Part shown: in pieces, positions 47,908 to 59,689 of the stretch
How the letters are laid out: each line of letters starts with the position of its first letter
Position numbering within the stretch: position 1 is the first letter of the stretch
Assembly: GCA_031761405.1 (NCBI GenBank)
Contig: JASEVX010000010.1
Coordinates: forward strand, 9,396,554 to 9,460,553
Direction: 5' to 3'
Length of the DNA stretch: 64,000 nt
DNA from: Serripes groenlandicus
Taxonomy: Eukaryota > Mollusca > Bivalvia > Cardiida > Cardiidae
The notes under the pieces: model-generated
The model's database searches: none
What the model was told of the DNA's origin: nothing
What the model saw: the letters and a program-made list of their open reading frames with translations, nothing else
Program-made: the position numbers and the translations under genes

Positions 47908-49006
47908 AGAGGGCCATGATGGCCCTGGAATCGCTCACCTGATTTTTTTTTTCACTTTAGCTATATAAGCCCCGCCATCTGGCGGGCATAGTTTCCAACC
48001 AATCAACTTGGCTTTAAGGAATCTGATAGAGGGTCACCCTAGGAACATTTCTACAAAATTATTTGAAAATCGGCCTGACACTTTTGAAGGAGAAGATTTG
48101 TTAAGTTTTCACTATAGCAATAAAAGGCAAAATAGCACCGCCCCCTGGCGGCCATGTTTTTTGACCAATCAACATGGCTTGAAGGAATCTGATAGAGGGT
48201 CATCCAAGGAACATTTCTACAAAATTATTTGAAAATCGGCCCGACACTTTTGGAGGAGAAGATTTTTTAAGTTTGCACTATAGCTATATAAGGCAAAAAA
48301 GCCCCCCCCCCCCTGGCGGCCATGATTTTCGACCAATCAACATGGCTTGAAGGAATCTGATAGAGGGTCACCCAAGGAACATTTCTACAAATTTATTTGA
48401 AAATCGGCCTGACACTTTTGGAGAAGAAGATTTTTTAAGTTTGCACTATAGCCATATAAGGAAAAATAGCTCCGCCCCCCCCTGGCGGCCATGTTTTTCG
48501 ACCAATCAACATGGCTTGAAGGAATCTGATAGAGGGTCACCCGAGGAACATTTCTACAAAATTATTTGAAAATCGGCCTGACACTTTCGGAGGAGAAGAT
48601 TTTTTAAGTTTGCACTATAGCCATATAAGGAAAAATAGCCCCGCCCCCCCTGGCGGCCATGTTTTTCGACCAATCAACATGGCTTGAAGGAATCTGATAG
48701 AGGGTCACCCGAGGAACATTTCTACAAAATTATTTGAAAATCGGCCTGACACTTTCGGAGGAGAAGATTTTTTAAGAATTTTAAAGTTTTTTCATTTCGT
48801 TGCCATGGAAACCAGAATTATGCATGGATCCCGAAAATTTTAAGGAATTCTGGTGAGGACATTGAGAGGATGCTTTATGTGAAGTTTCATCCCAGTTGAC
48901 CCACCGGTTACAGAGGAGAAAATGTTGACGGACGACGGACGACGGACGCCGGACATAGGGCGATCACAATAACTCACCTTGAGCACTTCGTGCACAGGTG
49001 AGCTAA
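47908..49006 (-). mobile_element. Modular short element, family A, inverted, full length
   Basis: Right end at 47908 (GAGGGCCATGATGGCCCTGG, GGAATCGCTCACCTGA), then five cores with CTGGCGGCCATGTTTTTCGA and CACTATAGCCATATAAGG. Left end CACAATAACTCACCTTGAGC then GTGCACAGGTGAGCT at 49005. Core-to-core identity is high, suggesting recent array homogenisation. Confidence 0.85.
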
Positions 49007-49060
49007 AAAAGCAGATGGTATGCTGGAGAAGAAAATGCCACGATTGAGAGAAACTTCCTT

Positions 49061-49325
49061 TAAGAAAAACTCTTAAAAAGCAAAGGAAAAGACGTTATTT
49101 TTTCAAGAAAAACACACAAAAAATACTTTGAAAGGGAAGAAAATGACGACCAAAGGCGAGCTGCTCCTGTGAGAATTGGGCCTCTGGCAAGTAATATTGA
49201 TCTGCTAGATATCACTCCTGATGGTCTACCAGAAGTACATCTGCAAAGTACTATTAATTGTCCAGACATTATCTCTCCTGATTTTCTTCCAATAGACATT
49301 TATGACGATCCATATATTGAAGGTT
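49061..49325 (+). CDS. Probable exon upstream of a Ulp1-like protease domain
   Basis: About 88 open codons on the plus strand: a basic start (KLLKSKGKDVIFSRKTHKKY), then EENDDQRRAAPVRIGPLASN and acidic DLLDITPDGLPEVHLQSTIN ending IDIYDDPYIEG before a GTTTGT donor at 49326. It directly abuts a family A element. The residues are not low-complexity and codon use looks protein-like. I do not recognise a domain. Its link to the exons at 50708 and 51639 rests on strand and spacing only. Confidence 0.45.
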
Positions 49326-50707
49326 TGTGATTGTATTATCTTTTTAGCTCACCTGATCGCCTTTTGTCCGGCATCCGCTGTAAGTTTGAAAAGAATAAAA
49401 TGAAAACTTTCGCCTTTAAAGCGTTTACACAGTGAAATATGCAATTCTTTGATGAAAAGGGACAGATCAATATCTTCGTAAACCATCAAATTTTGTTCTG
49501 TTTAAACAGCTGAAATTATCATTTTTTTCGATATCATATAGAAGCAATAACTAATAAATAAACTGTTTACTTATAATAAGTAAAACTGTAGTAATTGCAC
49601 AGATATGACCAGAAAACTGAACCAAAATAGGAAAATACGTGAAATATTTTCATTTATATGGATCAATTACGTTCATTTTATTATAAAACATAACAAAACA
49701 AGACTAAATTTGAATATTAGATCTTAAACATATGTTGGTTAGATCTGTTCAGATCATAGATGCATCTTTGTCCCTGTTATCAAATGGAAGAAGTGATATT
49801 TTGCACATAAATAGTATAACTACTACAGCAATTTTCAATGGGCAAGAAAATATTCACCATTAATTAATTAGTTCTTAGTATTTATCTATAGAAGAGTTTG
49901 AGGGAGGCCATTATTACTAGACATCTTGTATGTGTTCATCTGAGAACAACATGATCATGGTGGCTATTGTGATGGGTCAAAGTTTGTCATGCATCAAGAA
50001 TTTGCTTTAAAAAAGAAGTCCTAACCCCATGGCCCATTTCATTCAAACTTCACGGGAATATGTCCCAGATAGCCCTCTTCCAAAGGAGCTGAGAAGGTTT
50101 AAATCCCATTGACTTTCGATTCTCTACCAAAAGTAGCTAAAATAATTAAATGCAATGCAAAATGTGGTCACCATGGCATCTTAACAGTGCTAAATATGAA
50201 GTTTAGAAAGACTGTCAACAGCCAAATAAGGAAGGATCCTCATTCTAAATAAGTGACCTTCAAAGGCTACAAGAGCTAATTACACAGGTGTGCGACCACG
50301 GGCCGTCTTAGCCCTCGTGCTTAGTTTGTAATATATATTGAGGGGGGGGGGGGGGGGGGGGGGGGGGGGAACAAAAAACTGTACTTTACAATCATAAACA
50401 ATTGAATGTAAAATAATGTAAGTGAAATATTAAAGCCTAGGATTTTTTTTTGCAACTTACTTTAATTTCCATGTGAATAGTTGTCTTGATGCATTCTGTT
50501 AATTGACAGCTATTGTTATTTTGTTGGTAGGAGACCATACTAAGACACAACTTGAAGTGTATAGGTTATCGGTTTTCTGTCAAAACTGGATGTGGTGGCA
50601 TGTATTTTAGATAGTCCCAAATGTAATATAATTGTTGGAGAAATCTATTCATTAATTGTTGTGGTGAATATTGCTGATATGTGTTAACATCAGATAATAA
50701 TTTGCAG
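49326..50707. other. Intron-like interval with repeat pieces
   Basis: 49344-49385 is a modular-element left end (TTTTTAGCTCACCTGATCGC). 49930-50325 is a diverged modular element ending GGGCCGTCTTAGCCCTCGTG. A poly-G run of 28 lies at 50342-50369. No exon with the Ulp1 W-L-(N/D) motif could be placed. Confidence 0.45.
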
Positions 50708-50780
50708 GAGAATATAAATGATTACGAGTTATGCATTGGTGCAGTAAATGAAGGTGGGTGCCACTGGATTTTAATGGTTA
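50708..50780 (+). CDS. Ulp1-like (C48) cysteine protease, exon with catalytic His
   Basis: After a TAATTTGCAG acceptor: ENINDYELCIGAVNEGGCHW then ILMV, with a donor GTATGC at 50781. G-x-HW-L-x-(V/I) is the histidine motif of Ulp1/SENP-type peptidases, which remove SUMO or related tags and also occur in several transposon families. Joining to 51639 completes codon ATC and gives HWILMVITKSIIYINPLGEN, the expected spacing to the acidic motif. Confidence 0.65.
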
Positions 50781-51638
50781 GTATGCAGTTTACACAAATT
50801 TATGAATGATAACAATAACTAAACTGAAATAATGTTTACTTTTATTTCCATATTTCTTTTGTCTTTTTTAACTCACTTCAGCTCAGTGTTTGCGGTGAGC
50901 TATTATGATCAATGTATTTCATTATCATCCTCCATTGTCAACATGTTTTACAAAGCAAAGCGTTAAAACCAGAAGGCAGATAGTGTTGATACGTGGTGTG
51001 TACTACACCTAATGGACAAGCATGAAGATTGTTCAAAGTATGGTTTTGGGGTAAAATATGGTCAAATATTCCATTTTCTTCTTTTCATACTAATTTCTTG
51101 TAATTCATTTGTCTAATCTACAAAAATTGCCACTGGTGCCTAGCTTTCATTGGAGGGATACTGGCACACATTGGCCACTTGTTCATGGAGGTCATGGGAA
51201 CCTGGTCTGGGGTTTAATAATATACAGTGCCCTCTAAAAGTTTCCGGACATTCCATGCTTTTCTTATGTGTATTGCTTGTGAAAGGATCTATCTGTTAGT
51301 ACCAATATGTGTTACACTGTAACCTTGACCTTTGATCTATTTTTCAATCCTTGACAAATAATTTTAATATTGACTCTTACTTTGGAAGCATTTGGAGCGC
51401 GTATTATTTATCGCAAGGTCATTTTGTTGGTACCAACACATGACCTTGATCTTTAACATATATTTCGTGTGGGCTTTCATAGTTTGCATGTGTATTGCTT
51501 ATGACAATACACCTTTGTTACCCATTGACTTTGACATTTGTTTTGACAGGACAATACTGCCCTCAGGTGGGCAGTTGTGTTTCACAAACACAGTCTTGTT
51601 ATTCACTGCAATGTTTTATTTTCATGTTATTTCACCAG
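50781..51638 (+). other. Intron between the two Ulp1-like exons
   Basis: GTATGC ... TTTCACCAG. 50865-50925 contains a degenerate modular-element left end (TTTAACTCACTTCAGCTCAG, GGTGAGCTATTATGATC). Otherwise unremarkable. Confidence 0.5.
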
Positions 51639-51714
51639 TCACAAAAAGCATTATATACATTAACCCATTGGGAGAAAACGTCATTAATTGTCAGAAATAC
51701 ATAAAGTATTGGTA
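51639..51714 (+). CDS. Ulp1-like (C48) cysteine protease, exon with the INPLGE motif
   Basis: TKSIIYINPLGENVINCQKY then IKYW, ending before a perfect GTAAGT donor at 51715. In Ulp1-type peptidases this position is normally D (YYDSLG or YIDPLG) and forms the catalytic Asp; here it is Asn, so activity may be lost or altered. The following exon with the catalytic Cys (Q-x-D-x-x-x-C-G-V) was not found up to 54 kb. The gene is therefore partial here, or broken. Confidence 0.62.
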
Positions 51715-53840
51715 GTAAGTGTATGGCAGTTGATCAAAACAATGTTCATACTCAAACCCAATCTCCTTTGCAGAAAGCCGTTCTTTACACTTAGAGCGAC
51801 TATGTAATAGAGAATGTCTCTTACCATCTTCATACTTGCTACTTACTTGTCTCTAACCATCTTCATACTTACTACTTACTAACCAGTTTTATCTCGCAAA
51901 TGCTATTAGTTTGTAATGCATTTTTGCCGACTCTTTTTACTATTAAGTTTCTTATTTTGTTATGTTCATTTTAAGCTCCACTGTCCGAAGGCAAGGCTTT
52001 TATCATGGCAGATTGTCCATTGTGCATCCCTCATTTCATGTATTAAATTAAGACCTTAAACTGCTTCTTCTTTGAAAGCATATGGTCTCGGATTCCGTCA
52101 AATATTTTGGATCCATGCAGAACTTTTAATCTTTTCCTCTGATTCTACTCTCTGGATTATCATATAATTATTACACAGGAGTGTTCTTTTGGCGACCCTC
52201 TATCCGATTCTCTTAAGTCATGTCGATTTGTTAAAAGAAACATTGTCGCCAGTGGGTGGGGTCATTTTACTTTATATGACCATATTTGTCTCGGATTCCT
52301 TCAAATCCTTTGGACCCAACAACGTTTCCAGGATGCAGAAATCGAGCGTGATTAATATCAGCTTAAAGCTTGTTTCGATGTAAAATAAATAAGTTTAAAC
52401 TTAAACTTTACTGGATTCCCTCAAGTCATGTTGATTCGTTTAAAAACATGACCGCCCACAATAGGGTGGCGTAATTTGTCCATTTGTTTAAAAACATTTA
52501 AACCAGTAGAGCGATTCAGGCCCACGTTGTTGTTTTTCCCATCCTTACAGTTAAGTTATAAATACTTGGCAACCGTGATACAGTGTGGACTAAGTAAGCC
52601 ATACAATTAATTCCCACTATAGGCCAGTAAATGAAAGTATTATCTGGAATATTTAAGCTTTAAGGCGGTTTAGAAGGATTTATAATTATTGCATTTTTCA
52701 GCGCAGGGAATACTTCGATGAATTCAACATTTTACAATAAGTTGCTTTGTAGAAAGGTTCTACTTTATTGTTCAATACGAAATAATTAAAAAGTTCCAAA
52801 TGAAGTGAAATGCATTTCTTCTTATTCTTAAAATGTCTTGTCGAATATGTTATTCAGCTTTGTGGTAGATGCTCATGGAGTACACCATAAATAGTGCAAG
52901 TGTTCTTGTCTGAAACTATTGAGCGTATTGTGTTCAATTCAGCACAACGGTTGAATTGATGAACTTAGTTCCAATACTTTGATAAGTTTGAAAATATGGT
53001 TCCTTCAGTGAGTTTTGCTGTTATAGACAATGAACGGTTCAAATAGAGTTTATATTTAGCCCTTAAATATGCCAAATGCGATTTAAATATAGCCTCAACG
53101 TTACCAAATAATCTTCTCGGGCAGACGGAGAAAAGGAATGGTCAATAAGTATACGTGTTTTTATAGACACTGGGACAATATAAACAAGGGAATAATGTTA
53201 TCCTTTAAAACCAATTTATAGACAAGGAGTGCTAAAATCCCTCTACATTCAATACTGACGTCACCGCTACAAGGGACGATGCACGCGTTGGAAATTTCGT
53301 TAACGTCATAAGGTTTCGTCATCACACCAATATTCGCGCGCATACTGCAAGTATAAATCAAAGTTAATATTTGCACAATTTCAGTAATTGATTGTTTTCG
53401 ATTTGAAAATATTTTAAAAGTCTTAAATGAGGGGTGGCGGTAAATGAAAATAGTGAAGGAAGAAGGTATTATAGAAAAGAATGTGTGTCAAGAAAAGACA
53501 ATGAGAAAATGGCCAATTGCTAATTAGTTGCCATTTGCCCAAATTGTGTTCAAAAGAAAAGTCGCTTAAAAATTAATTTAAACAATAACAGGAATTTTTT
53601 GGCCGGATTGCTTTAGCAATTCCGGTCTATAGATTGGCGATGTCCGTCTGTCTGTCTGTCAACATTTTGGTTAAACTTTCAGGTTGAGGAAAAATCTCAG
53701 CACTAGAAAGGGTTACAAACTTGAAACTTTGCCTGAAGGTAACCAGTAACATGTTCTATTGATTTCTATGGTTACTTTGACCTTGACCTTGGAAAAAGCC
53801 ATCCACTCTACCAACGTCGTTACAAAAGGCGGCTAGAAGT
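51715..53840. other. No gene; scattered modular-element pieces
   Basis: 51975-52540 is a degenerate modular element (AGCTCCACTGTCCGAAGGCA left, CAGTAGAGCGATTCAGGCCC right) with a SINE-like tail at 52330-52400 inside it. 53600-53640 is another left end (GGCCGGATTGCTTTAGCAAT, TCCGGTCTATAGATTGG) followed by a partial core. The remainder is AT-rich and unrecognised. Confidence 0.5.
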
Positions 53841-54150
53841 GACGGGGTAGTGGTTAACACACTGGACTATCAATCCAGAGGTCTGGAGTTCAAATCCCGG
53901 TTCAGGTTCTGCAAATTTAAGAGGTACTTTTAAGCATCTCGCAATCAACTCGAGGTCAAGTACTGGTCCTTTCCAGGAGAAGAAACCTCGCGTGTATCGT
54001 TGCTATACACCTGGCACGTAAAAGGGCCAAAGGGTCTCTTTGGAAAAAGCTAGCTAGTTATCGCACCCGGACCACCTTGTATCTAACTGTCTGCTCGCCA
54101 AATAGTTAATTCTGCAAGGCGAGTGTAAATAAAAAAACAAAAACAAAACA
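53841..54150 (+). repeat. tRNA-derived SINE, third type
   Basis: Head GACGGGGTAGTGGTTAACAC then TGGACTATCAATCCAGAGGT and GGAGTTCAAATCCCGGTTCA, a cloverleaf-like sequence with a recognisable anticodon stem and B box. Tail CTCGCCAAATAGTTAATTCT, GCAAGGCGAGTGTAAATAAA. The same tail occurs at 18790-18895. Its embedded position and long tail argue against a functional tRNA gene. Confidence 0.7.
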
Positions 54151-54560
54151 AAGGCAGTAGAATATAATAAAACATAAATTGATAATACAAAGTTTGTTCG
54201 AAAATCACCCGGCCCCATGGCCCTATATGTCACTCTCTATAAAGGTAATGTCTATAGGAATATTTATGAGAAATCACTTCCGTAGGTTTTTCCGTTACTA
54301 AATATAGCCTGGCCGTCAGTCAATTCAAGAATGTATTGTCGTTAATTCTGCACGGCGAGGGTAAATAAAAACAAACAAACAAAACAAAGGCAGTAGAATA
54401 TAATAAAACATAAATTGATAATACAAAGTGTGTTCGAAATTCACCCGTCCCCATGGCCCTATATGTCACTCTCTATAAAGGTAATATATATAGGAGTATC
54501 TATGAAAAATCACTTCAATAGGGTTTTCCGCTACTGAAAATAGCCTGGCCGTCAATTTTT
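54151..54560. repeat. 236-bp tandem duplication
   Basis: GGCAGTAGAATATAATAAAA then ACATAAATTGATAATACAAA and CCATGGCCCTATATGTCACT occur at 54153 and 54389 with few differences. The second copy starts with a piece of the third-type SINE tail (TTAATTCTGCACGGCGAGGG), so the duplication includes the SINE end. Confidence 0.75.
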
Positions 54561-54937
54561 TCAAGTTGATTTTCGCAAGTGCTTTTTTTATGTAAAATAA
54601 GACGGGAAAAGAATGTATTGTGTTGCAATAGGAATACAAACAAACAGACAGGACTCACATTATATAGAATTGGCAGAAACACGTAGAAAACTGTGGTTAA
54701 ATGCTATCAACAGGAGACAGGAAGTTACCGGGAAAGATTGACTTCCCGGCGATGATGGTGCCAGAGTTTGCAGTGATCATTGTATACAAGCTATGTAATT
54801 AAACGCTAAAAACATTGTATTTCTTTATGTGCTGGAGAATTTTTTCATTTATATTTGACAAGAATATCGAATTGAAAATAGCGATGCGTGTTGTCTGCAT
54901 CTTACCCTCTCCAAGTTTCTGTACTCGTATATATGCG
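54561..54937. other. No gene recognised
   Basis: AT-rich unique sequence next to the 168-bp array. Confidence 0.4.
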
Positions 54938-56785
54938 AGGTCTGTGAAGTTAGGTTGACGAGTGACGAACTGTGACATATTTATAGGTCCGTGAAGTTAG
55001 GTTGACGAGTGACGAACTGTGACATTTTTTCTAAAAACTTTCTTTCTTTCTTTAAGATGTTTCTGGACGAATAAATGCAAATTGGGCCCTATTTCGTGTT
55101 TCATGGCCATCATCAGTCAATCAGAAGAGCTTCGACAATTCGTCAACTCGTCAATTTTGTTGACGAAATTGACGAAAAAAATATTTTTCTAAAACTGTAT
55201 TTCTTTCCTTTAGATAAGTATCTGGATGTATTGAATGCAAATTAGGCCCTATTACAAATTTCATGGTGATCAGTCATTCAGCAGAGCTTCGTCAAGTTCG
55301 TCAATTTGTCAATAAAGTTGACGAAATTGACGAAAAAAATAAAAATCTAAAAACTTTATTTCTTTCCTTTAGATAATGTATCTGGACGTATTGAATGCAA
55401 ATTAAACCCTATTTCGTGTTTCATGGCGATCGGTCAATCAGAAGAGCTTCTTCAAGTTCGTCAATTCGTCAACTTGTCAATAAAGTTGACGAAATTGACG
55501 AAAAAATTATTTTTCTAAAAACTTTATTTCTTTCCTTTAGATAATATATCTGGACGTATTGAATGCAAACGAGACCCTTTTTCATGTTTCATTGCGATCA
55601 GTCAATCAGAAGAGCTTCTTCAAGTTCGTCAATTCGTCAACTTGTCAATAACGTTGACGAAATTGACGAAAAAATTATTTTTCTAAAAACTTTATTTCTT
55701 TCCTTTAGAAAAGTATCTGGACGTATTGAATGCAAATTAGGGCCCTTTTTCATGTTTCATGGCGATCAGTCAATCAGAAGATCTTCTTCAAGTTCGTCAA
55801 TTCGTCAACTTGTCAATAAAATTGACGAAATTGATGAAAAAAATATTTTTCTAAAAACTTTATTTCTTTCCTTTAGATAAGTATCTAGACGTATTGAATG
55901 CAAAATAGACCCTAATTCAAAATTAATGGCCATCAGTCATTCAGAAGAGCTTCTTCAAGTTCGTCAATTCGTCAACTTGTCAATAAAGTTGACGAAATTG
56001 ACGAAAAAAAATATTTTTCTAAAAACTTTATTTCTTTCCTTTAGATAAGTATCTGTACGTATTGAATGCAAATTAGACATTATTTCATGTTTCATGGCGA
56101 TCAGTCAATCAGAAGAGCTTCTTCAAGTTCGTCAATTCGTCAACTTGTCAATAAAGTTGACGGAATTGACGAAAAAATTATTTTTCTAAAAACTTTATTT
56201 CTTTCCTTTAGATAAGTTTCTGGACGTATTGAATGCAGATTAGGCCCGTTTTCATGTTTCATGGCGATCAGTCAATCAGAAGAACTTCTTCAAGTTCGTC
56301 AATTCGTGAACTTGTCAAAAAAAAAAAAAATCTAAAAACTTTATTTCTTTCCTTTAGATACGTATCTGGACGTATTGAATGCAAAATAGGTCCTATTTCA
56401 TGTTTCATGGCGATTAGTCAATCAGAAGAGCTTCGTCAAATCCGTCAATTCGGCAACTTGTCAATATAGTTGACGAAACTGACGAAAAAAATATTTTTCT
56501 AAAAACTTTATTTCTTTCCTTTAGATAAGTATCTTGACGTATTGAATGTAAATTAGGCCCTATTTTAAAATGAGTGGCCATCAGAGCTTCTTCAAGTTCG
56601 TCAACTCGTCAATTTTGTTGACAAATTGACGAAAACATTATTTTTTCTAAAAATCTTCATTTCTGTCTTTTAGATAATGTATCTGGACGTATTGAATGCA
56701 AATTAGGCCCTATTTCAAATTGCATGGCAATCAGTCCTTCAGATGAGCTTCGGCAAGTTCGTCAATTCGTCAGCTCTTGTGGTGA
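54938..56785 (+). repeat. 168-bp tandem array, plus orientation, with terminal block
   Basis: Starts with AGGTCYGTGAAGTTAGGTTG and ACGAGTGACGAACTGTGACA (twice, 54938 and 54987), then about ten units of roughly 168 bp with TCTAAAAACTTTATTTCTTT, TCTGGACGTATTGAATGCAA, TTTCATGGCGATCAGTCAAT and CAAGTTCGTCAATTCGTCAA. GTTGACGAAATTGACG is itself made of a GACGAA motif. Open frames of about 100 codons through it are by-products. Confidence 0.9.
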
Positions 56786-58060
56786 AGAACCTAGTAGAAA
56801 CTGTAGAGACAATCCCTTGTTTATTATCCCCTCGGTTACGAAGTAAGAGAGAAAGGGATATAGTAACGGGACCGTCCGTATGTATGTGTGTCCTTCCGTA
56901 ACAAACCTTGTCATCACTCTACACTAACCATTTCTTGACAGATCTTAACCAAACTTGGTATAAAGTAAGTATATGGTAACATCTTGAAGCCTATTGATTT
57001 TCAAGGTCATAGGTCAAAGGTCAAGCCCAAAATTGGACTTGCAATATTTTCAGCTGTGGCAACCTTGTCACCACTCTACACTGACCATTACTTGATGGAT
57101 TTTAACAAAACTTGGTATAAAGTTACTTTATGATAATATCTTGAAGCCTATTGATTTTCAAGGTCAAAGGTCAAGCCCAAAACTGGACTTGCAATATTTT
57201 CAGCTGTGGCAACCTTGTCACCACTCTACACTGACCATTACTTGACGGATTTTAACAAAACTTGGTATAAAGTTACTTTATGATAATATCTTGAAGCCTA
57301 TTGATTTTCAAGGTCATAGGTCAAAGGTCAAGCTCAAAATTGGACTTACAATATGTTCAGCTGTGACAGCCTTGTCACCACTCTACACTGACCATTCCTT
57401 GATCGATCTTTATAAAACTTATTATACAGTTAGTTTATGATAATATTTGAAGCCTATTGATTGTCAAGGTCATAGGTCAAAGGTCAAGCCCAAAATTGCA
57501 CTTACACTATTTTCAGCTGTGGCAATCTTGTCACCACTCTACACTGACCATTACTTGACAGATTTTAACCAAACTTGGTATACAGTTACTTTATGATAAT
57601 ATCTTGAAGCCTATTCATTTTCAAGGTCATAGGTCAAAGGTCAAACTCAAAATTGGACTTACAATATTTTTAGCTGTGGCAGCCTTGTCACAACTCTACA
57701 CTGACCATTCATTGACCGATCTTAATAAAACTTATTATACAGTTAGTTTATGATATGTCTTGAAGCCTATTGGTTTTCAATGTCATAGGTCATGCCCAAA
57801 ATTGAACTTGATTGAACTTACAATATATCTCAGCTGTGGCAACCTTGTCACCACTCTACACTGACCATTCCTTGACAGATCTTATCCAAACTTGGCATAC
57901 AGTTAGTTTGTGACAATATTTTGAAGCCTATTGATTCAAGGTCATAGGTCAAAGATCGAAGTCAAAAATTGGACTTAAATATTTAGATCACAAGAGAACT
58001 CAATGTGAAAATGAAAAGCCGAGGGGATGCATCCGCTTTGCGGTGCCCTTGTTATATTTT
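56786..58060 (+). mobile_element. Modular short element, family F (150-158 bp core)
   Basis: Left end TATCCCCTCGGTTACGAAGT. About seven cores with CACCACTCTACACTGACCAT, TTTTAACAAAACTTGGTATA and CAAGGTCATAGGTCAAAGGT. The right end CCGAGGGGATGCATCCGCTT, then TGCGGTGCCCTTGTTAT, includes an inverse match to the left CCCCTCGG. The end plan resembles families A-C although the sequences differ. Confidence 0.7.
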
Positions 58061-58416
58061 GAAATGCTCCTTTCTTTATATTGTTAGTACAATATAAATA
58101 AGACCAGTTACCAAAATAGCTATATACCTTACCGAGCATAATCAATGCCGCAACATCCCTGTGTAACTTTGCTTGCTGATTGTATTGCAACCAAATTACT
58201 ATTAAGTAGTGGTAACAAGTTGAAATTTATATTTGTTTATAATGAAAACAATACCAATTTCGTCTACACTGTACGGATGTGAGCTATTGAATTCTATGTC
58301 TTCTTTAGATATCCAGAACGTTGCAAACTTTGTAATTATGTGGCAAACAATCACAGCATTTGCACTGTAGAACACGTACAGATAAGGTATTTAGTCTGCC
58401 AGGTCGGTACAATGTG

Positions 58417-58463
<47 letters not shown>

Positions 58464-58760
58464 GTTATGTAGAAATAGTACCACATGTTTGTCATAGTTT
58501 TAAAGCAGTACGCTGTTCAAGTTCGGATTCAAACCGAATATAGCTTCAACATACTTCTTACCATTAAAAGAATCTAGCATATTGAAAGTACTACTACCAA
58601 AGTTGACATAAGTTATTTGTTAAAAGGAATACATAAAAACAGTTAAATCAAAATATGCTCAGTCAAACTTGTTTTAATATCTCTATATTTCCACACCGTG
58701 AGCAATGGGAGAAATCAGTGCATGTCGTGTATGCAATTATTTGGGCGATAGAAAAACAAG
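58061..58760. other. No gene; (GA)n microsatellite
   Basis: A (GA)n tract of about 40 bp at 58419-58460. The rest is AT-rich without coding signal. Confidence 0.6.
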
Positions 58761-59065
58761 CACGTAGCATATTCGGATTACGTTTAGCGTAGTCCCACAC
58801 TGGATTAGCAGAGAACTGATACTGTAGTTTTCTGTATAAGACAAACTGTTCCGAAGACGTTCTAACAGTCCATTCCTATATATAGTAGTTACGAACCTTT
58901 GTATTAATACAATGTTTCCAAAAATATCTACTAGGAAAATTGCATATTCGGATTACGTTTAGCGTAGTCCCACAGTGGATTAGCAGAGAACTGATACTGC
59001 AGTTTTCTGTATAAGACAAACTGTCTCGAAGAAGTTCTAACATTCAATTCTTCTATATAGTCTAT
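58761..59065 (+). repeat. Tandem duplication of LINE-flanking sequence
   Basis: CATATTCGGATTACGTTTAG then CGTAGTCCCACACTGGATTA and GTTTTCTGTATAAGACAAAC occur at 58768 and 58943. TAGTTACGAACCTTTGTATT then AATACAATGTTTCCAAAAAT occurs at 58886 and 59393. The second site is the end of the LINE fragment below, so these are partial copies of that LINE's 3' region. Confidence 0.65.
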
Positions 59066-59380
59066 ATAGCGTAGCTCCATTTAGGCACTGTAGGCACGTG
59101 CCTACACATTTTTTCTCAAAATGCAGCTGCGGCGATAGACATCTGCGTAATGTATCGACCAGATCAGCCTGCGCTGTCCGCGCAGACTGATCCGACCGAC
59201 ACATTCCGTCTTAGGGGGATAGATGTATAGAGTAGTTATTCCTGAAACAGAAAATCCACAGGAGGCGAAAAGCGTCTATCCGGGTAGGCCTGTGTGGCAT
59301 GCTTAGGCTGATCCGGGTCGATCCACAATGTAGATTTTCTCACGAGACGGCCTACACATTGATTATTGCAAAGCTACGCC
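59066..59380. mobile_element. Candidate hAT-type MITE
   Basis: The right end GCAAAGCTACGCCCCTG gives, inverted, CAGGGGCGTAGCTTTGC, a typical hAT terminus. The left end TATAGCGTAGCTCCATTTAG is a diverged partner. CCTACACATT occurs just inside both ends. The interior is GC-rich with CGCGCAGACTGATCCGACCG. It sits inside the LINE-derived region. No target duplication could be fixed. Confidence 0.5.
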
Positions 59381-59611
59381 CCTGATCTGAAAGTAGTTAC
59401 GAACCTTTGTATTAATACAATGTTTCCAAAAATATCTACTAGGAAAATTGCCATATGCTAAATAGTCTTCCAAGCTATTGTAAATATCATATTTATGTAG
59501 CAGAGAAACAACATCCGAAATAAACCCGAAATCGGAAGACCCATTCTTAAACAAACTAAGAAGTAATAAAAACAAACGTTTGGCTGTACAGTCCCTTTCT
59601 AATCGACACAC
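59363..59611 (-). pseudogene. C-terminal fragment of a LINE reverse-transcriptase polyprotein
   Basis: Reads RLERDCTAKRLFLLLLSLFK, then GFISDVVSLLHKYDIYNSLE and DYLAYGNFPSRYFWKHCINT. This pattern (helical FI-D---LL-KY-L--YL, then G-FPSK--WK) matches the extreme C-terminal region of RTE/Ingi-like LINE ORFs, from memory. The upstream RT and endonuclease are missing. Confidence 0.5.
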
Positions 59612-59689
59612 TATGCAGAAAGCTATTAGTTAGAACCTGTGTATGAAGAGATTCAACTGAAGAAGAATATGCTTTGATGTTTGTCAACG

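Noticed and set aside
51392..51715. 107-codon frame read as one gene from its first Met
   Set aside because: Only the last 25 or so codons (after the acceptor at 51638) look protein-like; the earlier part is AT-rich intron sequence.
53841..53912. tRNA gene
   Set aside because: The cloverleaf-like head is fused to a SINE body and tail, and matching tails occur elsewhere in the window; the ends do not pair cleanly as an acceptor stem.
55563..56469. 78-105 codon frames with repeated FMFHGDQSIRR
   Set aside because: Run through the 168-bp tandem array and change frame with unit length; no conserved start.
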